From Burkholderia sp. WSM2230 (GTDB lineage Bacteria; Pseudomonadota; Gammaproteobacteria; Burkholderiales; Burkholderiaceae): DNA of 64,000 bases. Below are positions 56,517 through 64,000 of the stretch, piece by piece (positions within the stretch are counted from its first letter, which is position 1; each line of letters begins with the position of its first letter). The stretch covers positions 248,750 to 312,749 of the forward strand of contig NZ_AXAJ01000007.1 in assembly GCF_000472445.1 (NCBI RefSeq), in the 5' to 3' direction. A program made the translations under genes and the position numbers. Under the pieces are notes generated by a model that was not told where the DNA came from, did not search any database, and saw only the letters and a program-made list of their open reading frames with translations.

Positions 56517-57296
56517 ATGCAACGTTCAAGACTTAGAGACAAAGTCGCGCTGATCACGGGCGGGGGAGGCGGGATTGGAGCCGCAACCGCGCGTGTGTTC
56601 TGCGACGAAGGTGCGGCAGTCATCCTCGTCGATGCAAATTCGCAAGCGCTTGCGAGCGTCGCCGACGACCTGCTCAGCCGTGACCCCGCAGCGAAGGTTC
56701 AAACATTTGCCGCTGACGTTGCGAACGCTGACCAGGCGTTCGCGGCAGTCGAGCTTGCAGCACATGCGTTCGGCCAGCTTGACGTGCTCGTCAACAATGC
56801 CGCGATGCGCAACTACAGCGCACTCGCCGACGCGACGCCGCAAGAGTGGCATAGCATGGTCTCGGTAAATCTGGTGGGGACCTCGAACTACTGCAAGGCG
56901 GCTTTGCCCTTCTTGCGCAAAGCGGGGTCGGCCAGCATCGTCAATGTATCGTCCTGCTATGCGGTGACCGGCCGCAAGGGCATGGGCCTCTACGATGCGA
57001 CCAAGGCGGGCATGCTTGCGATGACTCGCACGCTTGCCTTTGAAGAGGCGGCGCACGGTGTGCGCGCCAACGCAATATGTCCTGGTTCGACGCTGACTGA
57101 TTTTCACGTCAACCGCGCGCAGGCGGCTGGCAAGAGCGTGGACGTGCTCAAGACGCAAAGGCAGGACACATCATTGATAGGCCGATGGGCGTCTCCCGAG
57201 GAAATCGCGTGGCCCATTTTATGGCTCGCGAGCGACGAGGCATCGTTTATCACCGGGACCACGCTGATGGTCGACGGCGGCTTGTCGATTATGTGA
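56517..57296 (+). CDS. SDR family oxidoreductase
   Basis: A 259-residue short-chain dehydrogenase. The NAD(P) site TGGGGGIGAATARVF is at the N-terminus, NNAAMRNYS follows, the catalytic Ser is in VNVSSCYAVTGRKG, and Tyr/Lys are in GLYDATKAGMLAMT. The C-terminus IWLASDEASFITGTTLMVDGG is standard. In a Rieske cluster such enzymes often oxidise dihydrodiols, but alcohol oxidation is equally possible. AGGAGG lies about 22 bases before ATG 56517, rather far, so the start is uncertain by a few codons. The next gene starts 5 bases after its stop. Confidence 0.92.
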   Translation: MQRSRLRDKVALITGGGGGIGAATARVFCDEGAAVILVDANSQALASVADDLLSRDPAAKVQTFAADVANADQAFAAVELAAHAFGQLDVLVNNAAMRNYSALADATPQEWHSMVSVNLVGTSNYCKAALPFLRKAGSASIVNVSSCYAVTGRKGMGLYDATKAGMLAMTRTLAFEEAAHGVRANAICPGSTLTDFHVNRAQAAGKSVDVLKTQRQDTSLIGRWASPEEIAWPILWLASDEASFITGTTLMVDGGLSIM

Positions 57297-57301
57297 CGGT
57301 G

Positions 57302-58273
57302 ATGGCCATGAATGAGTCGACAATGACCGTGCGTGTGGCACGGCGCAATATCGAGGCCGACGGCATCGTCAGCTTCGAATTCACGAGTCTTGACGGTCGC
57401 GATTTGCCGGCGTTCGAGGCTGGTTCACATATCGATGTTCATTTGCCAACGGGACACGTGCGGCAATACTCGATTTGCAGCGCGCCCTACGAGCGGTCGC
57501 GGTATCGAATTGCTGTATTGCGCGAAGAGATGTCACGGGGTGGTTCGGCAGGCATGCACGAGGCAGTCAACGAGGGTGATGAACTGCGTGTGAGCATGCC
57601 GCGCAATCACTTCGCCCTAGCGTCCGGCGCTGTGAAGCATCTGCTGCTGGCCGGGGGCATCGGGCTGACTCCATTGCTTTGCATGGCGCAACATCTGGAC
57701 AGAGCCTGCGAAGAATTCGAACTGCATTACTGCGCGCGCTCCCGTTCGCGTGCGGCGTTCCTCGAGCGGCTCGCCAATGCGTCCTGGTCGGAACGGGTCA
57801 AGTATCACTTTGACGACGAAGACGAGGGGCAACGACTCGCTCTCGATGCGCTGCTGAACGAAGCTACCGCGGACACGCATCTGTATGTCTGCGGACCGCA
57901 AGGCTTCATGAATGCGGTACTCGATGCGGCGCGTACAAGCGGATGGCCAGAGAGTCGACTGCATTATGAGTTCTTCTCGGCCGCGGCCGTCGACACGTCG
58001 TCCGACGACACCTTCGAAGTGTGCCTTGCACGCACAGGCAAGACCGTGAGCATTCCCGCGGACCGGACAGTGACGCAGGCGCTCGCAGACGCTGGGATCG
58101 ACGTGCCGGTCTCGTGCGAGCAGGGCATCTGTGGAACCTGTGTTACCCGCGTGCTCGACGGTGAACCGGAACACCGCGACCTTTTTCTATCCCCGGAAGA
58201 GCAGTCGCGCAACGACCGGTTCCTGCCATGCTGTTCCCGCTCGAAGTCCCGCAGACTTGTGCTGGACCTGTAA
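57302..58273 (+). CDS. PDR/VanB family oxidoreductase (Rieske oxygenase reductase)
   Basis: A 323-residue reductase that would pass electrons from NADH via flavin and a [2Fe-2S] cluster to the oxygenase. The flavin domain has RQYSICSAPYERSRYRIAVL, the NAD domain has LLLAGGIGLTPLLCMAQHLD and YVCGPQGFMNAVLDAAR, and the plant-type ferredoxin end carries CEQGICGTCVTRVLDGEPEH with the fourth Cys near LPCCSRSK. This order (flavin-NAD-ferredoxin) is that of phthalate dioxygenase reductase. Start 57302 follows the SDR stop by 5 bases; ATG 57308 and 57323 are alternatives. It serves the Rieske enzyme upstream. Confidence 0.93.
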   Translation: MAMNESTMTVRVARRNIEADGIVSFEFTSLDGRDLPAFEAGSHIDVHLPTGHVRQYSICSAPYERSRYRIAVLREEMSRGGSAGMHEAVNEGDELRVSMPRNHFALASGAVKHLLLAGGIGLTPLLCMAQHLDRACEEFELHYCARSRSRAAFLERLANASWSERVKYHFDDEDEGQRLALDALLNEATADTHLYVCGPQGFMNAVLDAARTSGWPESRLHYEFFSAAAVDTSSDDTFEVCLARTGKTVSIPADRTVTQALADAGIDVPVSCEQGICGTCVTRVLDGEPEHRDLFLSPEEQSRNDRFLPCCSRSKSRRLVLDL

Positions 58274-58344
58274 CGCGGCAATTTCGCAGTACTTGCCCGG
58301 CGCGCCTTCGGCGCTGGATGTTAAAACAGGAACAAGGGCGGCGC

Positions 58345-59619
58345 ATGCACGCCCTGCATGGAGGAGTCGTGGAAAAGAACCTTGCGTCTTCGACTGACGC
58401 ATCGGGCGCGGACTGGTCCGCGTCCAGCGCCCGGGAAACGGAAGCAAGCCCATACCGCTGGGTTGCTCTGTTCATCGTGTGGGCGGCATTTCTTCTGAGC
58501 TACGTCGACCGCGTCGCATGGAGCACGGTCGCAGCACCGGTGGGTGCATCCCTCGGTATCCAGGTGTCGCTATTGGGCGCCTTTGTCACCGCGTTTTATG
58601 CAGGATATGTAGTGGCAAACATCATCGGCGGCATGCTGACTGACTTTCTCGGCGGCCGGGCCATGATGACGCTCGCCTTGCTTCCACTGGGCGCTTGCAC
58701 ATTCTTCTTTGGCGCGACGACGTCGTTGAGCATGGGCATTCTCATTCAACTCGCGATGGGCTTTGCTGCAGGAGCAGACTATTCGGCCGGCATGAAGGTG
58801 ATTCCTGCCTGGTTCACGCGAGACCGCGGTCGGGCGATGGGCATTTACACCACGGCGACATCGCTCGCGGTGGTGCTCGCCAATGCAATCGTGCCCACGA
58901 TTTCCGCCCAGTATGGGTGGTCGAGCGCGTTTCGCATGCTTGGCGTTGCCACGGTCGCCTGGGGCATTGTCTCCCTTCTGTTTCTCAAGAATCGCCCGGG
59001 AGGCGAGCGAGCCCCGGCTCGCAACAGCGCGAAAGAGATGCTCGGTCTTTTGCGCAATCGGAACCTGATATTCCTCTCCATTGCAGGTTGCGGCGGTCTG
59101 TGGGCCACGGTTGGGTTCGGCGCATGGGGCAATGCGCTGATGACGCGGCAGTACGGCATTTCTCCTGTCGTGGCCGGGTCGATTATCGCGACCTTCGGCA
59201 TCGGCGCGGTCATTGCGAAACCCACGCTCGGATGGATTTCCGACCTGCCGGGCATCTCCCGTCGGCTCATGTCCATTCTGGTTCTGGTCGCGTTCGCTAT
59301 TACCCTCGTGGTCTTCGGCATGTGCTCGACGGTCACGCAGTTTTATATCGTCGCACCGATTCTGGGCGCGTTCTCCTATGGCTACCTGCCGGTGCTGATG
59401 GCGCAGGTGAGCGATGCATCCGGTAAACGGCTGGCGGGCGCGAGCGCTGGCTGGACAAACGCGATCTGGCAGATGGGCAGTGCGGTGTCGCCACTGGCCG
59501 TTGGGCACGTCTATGGCGGAACACATTCCGTCGTGCTCGCCGTGCTTACGCTGGCCATCGGGCCGGTAATCGGTCTTGTAGCGATGTTGTTCGTCAGCAA
59601 ACGCATCACTCAGGTTTGA
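58345..59619 (+). CDS. MFS transporter (anion:cation symporter type)
   Basis: A 424-residue inner-membrane permease of about 12 segments. Typical features are FIVWAAFLLSYVDRVAWSTV, a conserved loop NIIGGMLTDFLGGRAMMTLA, the DYSAGMKVIPAWFTRDRGRA signature of the ACS family and C-terminal TQFYIVAPILGAFSYGYLPV. Such proteins import aromatic or sugar acids. Starts at 58318, 58345 and GTG 58369 (with GGAGG) are all possible; 58345 is used because of its AAGG. Position within the operon suggests uptake of the oxygenase substrate. Confidence 0.88.
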   Translation: MHALHGGVVEKNLASSTDASGADWSASSARETEASPYRWVALFIVWAAFLLSYVDRVAWSTVAAPVGASLGIQVSLLGAFVTAFYAGYVVANIIGGMLTDFLGGRAMMTLALLPLGACTFFFGATTSLSMGILIQLAMGFAAGADYSAGMKVIPAWFTRDRGRAMGIYTTATSLAVVLANAIVPTISAQYGWSSAFRMLGVATVAWGIVSLLFLKNRPGGERAPARNSAKEMLGLLRNRNLIFLSIAGCGGLWATVGFGAWGNALMTRQYGISPVVAGSIIATFGIGAVIAKPTLGWISDLPGISRRLMSILVLVAFAITLVVFGMCSTVTQFYIVAPILGAFSYGYLPVLMAQVSDASGKRLAGASAGWTNAIWQMGSAVSPLAVGHVYGGTHSVVLAVLTLAIGPVIGLVAMLFVSKRITQV

Positions 59620-59671
59620 TTCGCACAGCAGCGTGAGCCGCAGGAGGAAGAACCGGCTCGCGCTGCCGCAC

Positions 59672-59693
59672 CGGTAAATTAGTATAACTACCG
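59672..59693. promoter_or_regulatory. palindromic element upstream of porin gene
   Basis: CGGTA (59672-59676) and TACCG (59689-59693) flank an AT-rich core in which TAGT and ACTA (59680-59690) are also symmetric. It lies 22 bases before the TTG start of the porin, in the only AT-rich stretch nearby. A regulator or promoter role is likely. Confidence 0.45.
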
Positions 59694-59714
59694 AATTAAT
59701 GAAAGGAGACAAGC

Positions 59715-60800
59715 TTGAAATCGAATCACGCTGCGCGACTGGTGAGGACTGGATTCGCCGCTACGTTATGTTCGTTGGCCACATTTGCGGCTCACGCTCA
59801 GTCGTCGGTAACGCTCTATGGCATTCTTGACTCTGGCGTTGAGTACGTCACTCACGCAGGCAAGCAAGGCTCGGGCAACCTGTTTCGGGTCAACACTGGC
59901 AATCGCATCAATTCCCGTTGGGGGCTCACCGGTAAGGAAGACCTTGGCGCCGGTCTGCGTACGATATTCACGCTCGAATCCGGCTTCGCGACGAACAATG
60001 GCACTTTGCAGCAGGGCGGACGCTTGTTCGGTCGTCAGGCGTTCGTCGGACTGGAGAGCGAAAAGTTCGGTGCAGTGATGGCTGGCCGGCAGATGACGCC
60101 GATGTATCGGTTCTTTCTGGCACTAGACCCTCTCAACTATTCCAGCTATGGCTTGTCCGCCCAGGACGCGCAGTTTGTTGGACGAGCCGACAACGCGCTG
60201 GAGTATCTTGGACACGCCGGTCCGTTCGAGTTGAACGCGCTCTACAGCTTCGGCTACGATTCCACGATTGCGAATGGTGCCCAGGTGCCGGGCGAGTTCC
60301 GGGTCGGTAAGCAATTCGATGTTGGTGGCCGGTATCGAGAAGGTCCATTCAATCTGACCTTGGTTTATGAGCAACGTCAGGGTACGAGCATCGCCTCGTC
60401 CGGCAGTAGCGAGCGGCGCTATCTTGCGGGCGGCTCGTGGACCATTGGTAAAGCGACCCTCTATGCCGGTTACGAGCTGCTTCTGAACGACATCGCCGCT
60501 ACGCTCGCGGCATCACCGCCGCAAACGATGGCATTCGGCGGCCTTCGCTACAAGATAACGCCAACGTTTCAGGTATCCGCCGCGTCGTACTATCACGCAT
60601 TCCGGAAGGTTTCGGCGCATGCCATCAGTTCAGGCGTCAATGCAGATTATCTGTTGTCCAAACGAACCACGCTGTACACGGATATCACCTACGTCATCAA
60701 TAGCGCGAAGTCTGCTTTGAGTGCGACGGGGTCGACCACTCCAGTCGCGACCGGCGCCAACCAACTCGCGGTGGTGGTCGGCATCGCCCATTCGTTCTAA
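59715..60800 (+). CDS. Gram-negative porin (OmpC-type trimeric porin family)
   Basis: A 361-residue outer-membrane porin. The signal peptide ends in AHAQS (FAATLCSLATFAAHAQSSVT), then SSVTLYGILDSGVEYVTHAG and RINSRWGLTGKEDLGAGLRT, the normal start of Burkholderia porins. GFATNNGTLQQGGRLFGRQA and PMYRFF-type eyelet loop follow, and the chain ends with the barrel-closing VVGIAHSF. It begins with TTG, supported by AAAGGAG 6 bases upstream. It closes the catabolic operon and would admit the substrate through the outer membrane. Confidence 0.92.
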   Translation: MKSNHAARLVRTGFAATLCSLATFAAHAQSSVTLYGILDSGVEYVTHAGKQGSGNLFRVNTGNRINSRWGLTGKEDLGAGLRTIFTLESGFATNNGTLQQGGRLFGRQAFVGLESEKFGAVMAGRQMTPMYRFFLALDPLNYSSYGLSAQDAQFVGRADNALEYLGHAGPFELNALYSFGYDSTIANGAQVPGEFRVGKQFDVGGRYREGPFNLTLVYEQRQGTSIASSGSSERRYLAGGSWTIGKATLYAGYELLLNDIAATLAASPPQTMAFGGLRYKITPTFQVSAASYYHAFRKVSAHAISSGVNADYLLSKRTTLYTDITYVINSAKSALSATGSTTPVATGANQLAVVVGIAHSF

Positions 60801-60865
60801 GCCGCACGCATCGGCAGGACATTATGGGTTGTGCAGGGGCACGACCATTGCTGCCGCTGTCGAAC

Positions 60866-62074
60866 TCAATCCGCACCGGAGTCATGAGCGCCCACGCTAT
60901 TGCTCTGCCCGATCAGCTTTCTCGCGATGGCCTCCGCGCGCATCATGTCATCGTCAGGCGCCGGTGCCGCGTTCGGGGCTGCATGCACGGTGGCGCTAGT
61001 GCCTGGCGCTCCGTCGCGTTGATGCGTGTCGACCGATACTGTCATCGAGAGGCCGACTCGCAACGGATGCGCGGCCAGCTCCTGAGGGTCCAGAGAAATG
61101 GTTACGGGCACGCGCTGAACGACCTTGATCCAGTTGCCGGCCGCGTTCTGCGGCGGCAACATCGAAAATGCGTTGCCTGTTCCCGGTGACAGTCCGTCAA
61201 CCCGGCCGTGAAAGACCACGCTCGATCCATAGAGATCGGCAGCCGCGGAAACCGGCTGACCGATACGCAGGTTGCGGACTTGCCCTTCCTTGAAGTTGGC
61301 CTCGATCCACAGCTGCCTGACGGGCACGACCGTCATCAGCTGTGCGCCGGCCGCAACCGGCTGGCCGATCTGTACCGAACGCTGCGCAACGGCGCCTTCG
61401 ATCGGTGCAACCAGCGTCGTTCGCGTGGTCCTGACATAGGCAAGCTTCAGTTGCTGTACCGCCTGCATCACGGCCGGATCGTCTTCGATGTGGCCGGAGC
61501 CGCTTGAGGCGAGTCCGCTTGCAAGCTGACTGCGGGCCGATGCAAGATTGGCCCGCGCAACTTTCACCGATTCCTGCGCCCGCGCATACTCTTCCGCGGA
61601 GACCACCTCTACCGGTGCGCCCGAGCGCGCTTTCAAGGCCTGTTCGGCAAGCGCGAGCTCCGCGGCGCGCGACTCGACGGCAGCCCGGTACATCGCGTTG
61701 GAGAATCTGGCACTGCGCGCCTGCCGGACCGCGCGGATCAGCTGTCCCTCCGCCTCTTGCAGGGCAATGCGCGCCTCGGTGTCATCGAGCCGGACAAGTG
61801 GTTGACCGGCCTTGACGTATTGCGTATTGCCGACCAGCACTTCGCGCACCGTGCCTGCAATCTGCGCGGCGATCGGCACCACGTTGCCGCTGACACTGGC
61901 ATTGTCCGTTTCCTCCACGTAACGCCCGGAGACGAACCAGTGCACGCCCGCCGCGACCGTCGCCACCGACACAATGCCGAACAGCAACGCGAGCCGCCGA
62001 TTCCGGCGGCTCAGCTTCACGGTGTCGCGCTCCGTCATCGGCACGGGTTCGCCAAGCAGATTTTCTGTACTCAT
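60866..62074 (-). CDS. emrA: EmrA-like HlyD family membrane-fusion protein
   Basis: A 402-residue inner-membrane-anchored periplasmic adaptor. A transmembrane helix (RLALLFGIVSVATVAAGVHW) is followed by NASVSGNVVPIAAQIAGTVR and the second lipoyl half YVRTTRTTLVAPIEGAVAQR, with a long alpha-hairpin between. The beta-barrel has LWIEANFKEGQVRNLRIGQP. This is the EmrA arrangement, which pairs with a DHA2-type MFS pump. No such pump lies downstream; it may be upstream past the window. The gene overlaps the NodT stop by 4 bases. Confidence 0.92.
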   Translation of the reverse strand: MSTENLLGEPVPMTERDTVKLSRRNRRLALLFGIVSVATVAAGVHWFVSGRYVEETDNASVSGNVVPIAAQIAGTVREVLVGNTQYVKAGQPLVRLDDTEARIALQEAEGQLIRAVRQARSARFSNAMYRAAVESRAAELALAEQALKARSGAPVEVVSAEEYARAQESVKVARANLASARSQLASGLASSGSGHIEDDPAVMQAVQQLKLAYVRTTRTTLVAPIEGAVAQRSVQIGQPVAAGAQLMTVVPVRQLWIEANFKEGQVRNLRIGQPVSAAADLYGSSVVFHGRVDGLSPGTGNAFSMLPPQNAAGNWIKVVQRVPVTISLDPQELAAHPLRVGLSMTVSVDTHQRDGAPGTSATVHAAPNAAPAPDDDMMRAEAIARKLIGQSNSVGAHDSGAD

Positions 62075-63675
62075 GAGACCGGGCTTAAGGAGGGAGGGGA
62101 CGGAGAGCGGCTGCCCGAGCGGATGTCGCGCGTGTTTTCACGCGGCTCCCGATTCGCCGGGCTGACGGACGAGTCGGCCGCAGTTGCATCGAACCCGCCG
62201 CCGAGCGCCCGGATCAATGCGATATGAGCGTCGCGTCGTTGCCCGTCGAGTTCAACGAGCTGCAACTGGGCGTCGAGCCGCGTGTCGCGCAACGCCAGCA
62301 CGTCCGCCTGCTGGACGAGGCCACGGCGTTGCCTTTCGGTGGCGACGACGAGCATCCTCTCGTGCGCAGCGACTATCTGTGTCTGCGCGTCCACGAGTCC
62401 AGTGACCTTGCGCATCGTCGCAATGGCGCGGGCGACCTCTGCAAGGGCGCCGTCAAGCGTCTTGTTATACAGCGCGATCATTTCGTCGGCTTGCGCGTAG
62501 TCGCCATGCAGTTGCGAGCGCAACCGCGCGCGTTCGAAGACGGGCAACGAGACGGCGGGACCCAATGCGAAAAAAAGCGACGCGCTCGAAAACAGCGAAC
62601 CCAGGCTGAGCGACGTCAGGCCGCCCGCCGCAGACAAATTGATGTTCGGATAGAAGGCCGCGCGCGTTGCCGCAATTTTTGCGGTTGCGGCCTGCACGCG
62701 CAACTTTGCGGCGACCACGTCCGGGCGCCGCCCGAGCAGGTCCAATGGCAGGTTCGCGGGCACGGAGATGGCGTTGGCGTCGGCAAGCGCAGGGCGCCGC
62801 AATGCGAGGCCGCGTTCCGGTCCTTCTCCAGTCAGGACTCCGATCTGCAATTGCGTTTGTGTGATCGCATCGTCGGTTGTCTGCAATTGCATGCGCAGTG
62901 TGGCCTGATCGATACGTGCCTGCTGTGCGGCGTAGGTGCTGTCGATTCCCCTTGCCTCGCGTGTGCGCCGGATTTCGTCGAGTTGGTCCGCTTGTTGCCG
63001 CCTGGCCGCGATCAGATCCCGCTTTGCGTATTCATCCGCAAGACGGCCGTATAGCGTGACCAGCGAGGTAGTGATAATCAGGCGGGCCTGCTGTTCTTCG
63101 ACACGTGCGGCGTCGCGTGTGGACACGAGTGCCTGGGTCACGGCGCGGTTCCTTCCCCACAGGTCCAGTTCGTAGTTCGCACCGGCGATAACGCTCGCGG
63201 GCGAGACCCACGGATCGCTGAAGAGATTGATGGGAACCGTGGTGCCCGCCACATTCACGTCCGCTGCGCCGTCAATGGCTGGCATGCGCGCCTTGTAGGC
63301 TGCTGCAGCGACGCCGCCCGTGAGTCCCGTGCCCGAAGCGAACTGGTCGAGTTGCGATTGCGCCTCAGCGAGACGCGCGCCTACGGCCTGGATGTCTGGA
63401 TTGCCGGCGCACGCCTCGGCGATCAAAGCATCGAGTTGCGGGTCGTGAAACGACTCGAACCATTGCGCTTGCGGCCATGCGCCGTTTGCAGACTTCGCGT
63501 CCTGTACGGTCCGCGCGAGCGCCTCGGGGCCCGGCGAATGCATCGCAAGCGGATGATAAGGGCTGTTGTCCGCGCAACCCGCGACTGCGCACAGCGCGCA
63601 TAGCGAAGCGGTGAACATGCACGCCGTCCATAGGCGCTTTGGCACGAAGCCGGTGCGGCAGGAATGTGTCGCCAT
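62071..63675 (-). CDS. NodT-type efflux outer-membrane lipoprotein
   Basis: A 534-residue TolC-class outer-membrane factor. The lipoprotein signal CMFTASLCALCAVAGCADNS has lipobox VAGC. The NodT family pattern continues with WPQAQWFESFHDPQLDALIA, AQSQLDQFASGTGL and GANYELDLWGRNRAV, repeated helical halves and a long C-terminal Ser/Asn tail. It would dock on the EmrA-type adaptor and let product leave the cell. It overlaps the adaptor gene start, and begins 3 bases after the glycosyltransferase stop, so all three are one transcript. Confidence 0.92.
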   Translation of the reverse strand: MATHSCRTGFVPKRLWTACMFTASLCALCAVAGCADNSPYHPLAMHSPGPEALARTVQDAKSANGAWPQAQWFESFHDPQLDALIAEACAGNPDIQAVGARLAEAQSQLDQFASGTGLTGGVAAAAYKARMPAIDGAADVNVAGTTVPINLFSDPWVSPASVIAGANYELDLWGRNRAVTQALVSTRDAARVEEQQARLIITTSLVTLYGRLADEYAKRDLIAARRQQADQLDEIRRTREARGIDSTYAAQQARIDQATLRMQLQTTDDAITQTQLQIGVLTGEGPERGLALRRPALADANAISVPANLPLDLLGRRPDVVAAKLRVQAATAKIAATRAAFYPNINLSAAGGLTSLSLGSLFSSASLFFALGPAVSLPVFERARLRSQLHGDYAQADEMIALYNKTLDGALAEVARAIATMRKVTGLVDAQTQIVAAHERMLVVATERQRRGLVQQADVLALRDTRLDAQLQLVELDGQRRDAHIALIRALGGGFDATAADSSVSPANREPRENTRDIRSGSRSPSPPSLSPVS

Positions 63676-63678
63676 CGC

Positions 63679-64000
63679 TCAGCCGTGTCCGAGGCGGGCG
63701 GCAAGCCGCGGGCGCGCCGTTTCGAGCGGACCCAGCCGGCCGAGAAAGCCGTCGACGATCCCCCATCCGATGCTGGATAGCTTCGCCAGTTTGCCCGACT
63801 CGAAGAGCAGCACCTGAAAGACTTGCAGCAACGTGACGAAATTGGGCACGAGCGCGACCGGCAGGGACGGGACGTATTGAACACACAGGTGCATGCCGTT
63901 ACGCGCCATGTAATAGCGTCGAAAAGCGGGGTGGTTCATTGATGTGATGCGCACCGGGCCGAGACGATGTTGCCGCTTATAGCCGATGCGATGTGACAGC
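63679..64000 (-). CDS. family 2 glycosyltransferase C-terminus (partial, RhlC-like rhamnosyltransferase)
   Basis: Only the last 106 codons are inside the window; the frame stays open to its right edge. Residues read LSHRIGYKRQHRLGPVRITS, then MNHPAFRRYYMARNGMHLCV and PNFVTLLQVFQVLLFESGKL. The H-x4-RRYY-x-ARN pattern is the usual C-terminal end of GT2 rhamnosyltransferases such as RhlC, which adds the second rhamnose to mono-rhamnolipid. Position directly before NodT and EmrA genes matches Burkholderia rhamnolipid clusters. A GTG at 63954 is in frame but is not needed as a start. Substrate assignment is an inference. Confidence 0.65.
   Translation of the reverse strand, partial: LSHRIGYKRQHRLGPVRITSMNHPAFRRYYMARNGMHLCVQYVPSLPVALVPNFVTLLQVFQVLLFESGKLAKLSSIGWGIVDGFLGRLGPLETARPRLAARLGHG

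Noticed and set aside
55164..56522. Minus-strand frame of 452 codons opposite the Rieske oxygenase
   Set aside because: No motifs; the plus-strand gene has intact Rieske and iron sites.
60866..62074. Orphan EmrA adaptor that lost its pump
   Set aside because: The known rhl-type order places the pump upstream of the glycosyltransferase, beyond the window, so loss cannot be claimed.
1..64000. tRNA, rRNA, transposase, integrase or phage structural genes
   Set aside because: None recognised by eye in either strand; a tRNAscan or IS search could still find small or divergent ones.

Overview
The window is a GC-rich chromosomal segment of a beta-proteobacterium of the Burkholderiaceae, most likely Paraburkholderia, Caballeronia or a close relative. 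The basis is gene content: a phasin, split PqiA/PqiA/PqiB/PqiC, a DUF3300-DUF2950 pair, AcoR-like and IclR/LysR/GntR regulators, and an rhlC-like/NodT/EmrA edge. No rRNA, tRNA, CRISPR array, transposase or replication origin was recognised. Species cannot be fixed from the sequence alone.

Layout. 0.15-4.6 kb: exopolysaccharide genes (ManC-type bifunctional enzyme, WcaJ-type initiating sugar-phosphate transferase, ATP-grasp protein, small coupled ORF). 4.6-5.7 kb: phasin and a SnoaL-like protein. 5.7-11.1 kb: an ABC-type drug exporter operon (HlyD lipoprotein, ATPase, permease, outer-membrane factor) facing a TetR/CecR-like regulator, with a palindrome over the operon's predicted -35 box. 11.1-13.6 kb: class II aldolase and haloacid dehalogenase facing a frameshifted LysR gene. 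13.7-16.7 kb: a flavin monooxygenase with an N-terminal NTF2-like domain, and an AcoR-like regulator that lacks the AAA+ domain. 17-20.7 kb: pqiA-pqiA-pqiB-pqiC lipid-transport operon. 20.7-32 kb: envelope and housekeeping genes (DUF2950, DUF3300, glycine-zipper proteins, MetA-type porin, DedA-PAP2-LssY fusion, OsmC, Lrp, LysE, DUF1289, YnfA, DUF1993). 32.3-35.7 kb: a sedolisin (S53) and a serine carboxypeptidase (S10) side by side, neither with a signal peptide.

36-41 kb is unusually rich in short repeats: hexamers, a G4-prone GGGGCT tract, 30-bp and 15-bp coding repeats around an L,D-transpeptidase, and an 8-bp-phased tract of about 240 bp. It also holds an RRM protein and NadE. 40.9-47.2 kb combines a UbiB-like pseudokinase, a hybrid histidine kinase and a DegP-type protease with decayed fragments of an acetate symporter, a molybdenum oxidoreductase, an alcohol dehydrogenase and a XapX protein. 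47.3-51.2 kb: GntR regulator, gamma-glutamyltransferase-like enzyme and OxlT-like transporter, apparently one regulated unit. 51.4-53.7 kb: small lipoprotein, phosphodiester glycosidase-domain protein and two small unknown genes.

53.75-60.8 kb is a catabolic island: RidA and IclR genes diverge from Rieske oxygenase, SDR, PDR/VanB-type reductase, MFS and porin genes. This would give uptake, ring hydroxylation, electron supply and dehydrogenation of an unknown aromatic acid. 60.9-64 kb: EmrA-like adaptor, NodT-like outer-membrane factor and the C-terminus of a family 2 glycosyltransferase, an order that resembles the end of Burkholderia rhamnolipid clusters (rhlC-nodT-emrA).

Functional assignments rest on recognisable motifs and remembered family patterns; no database search was run.
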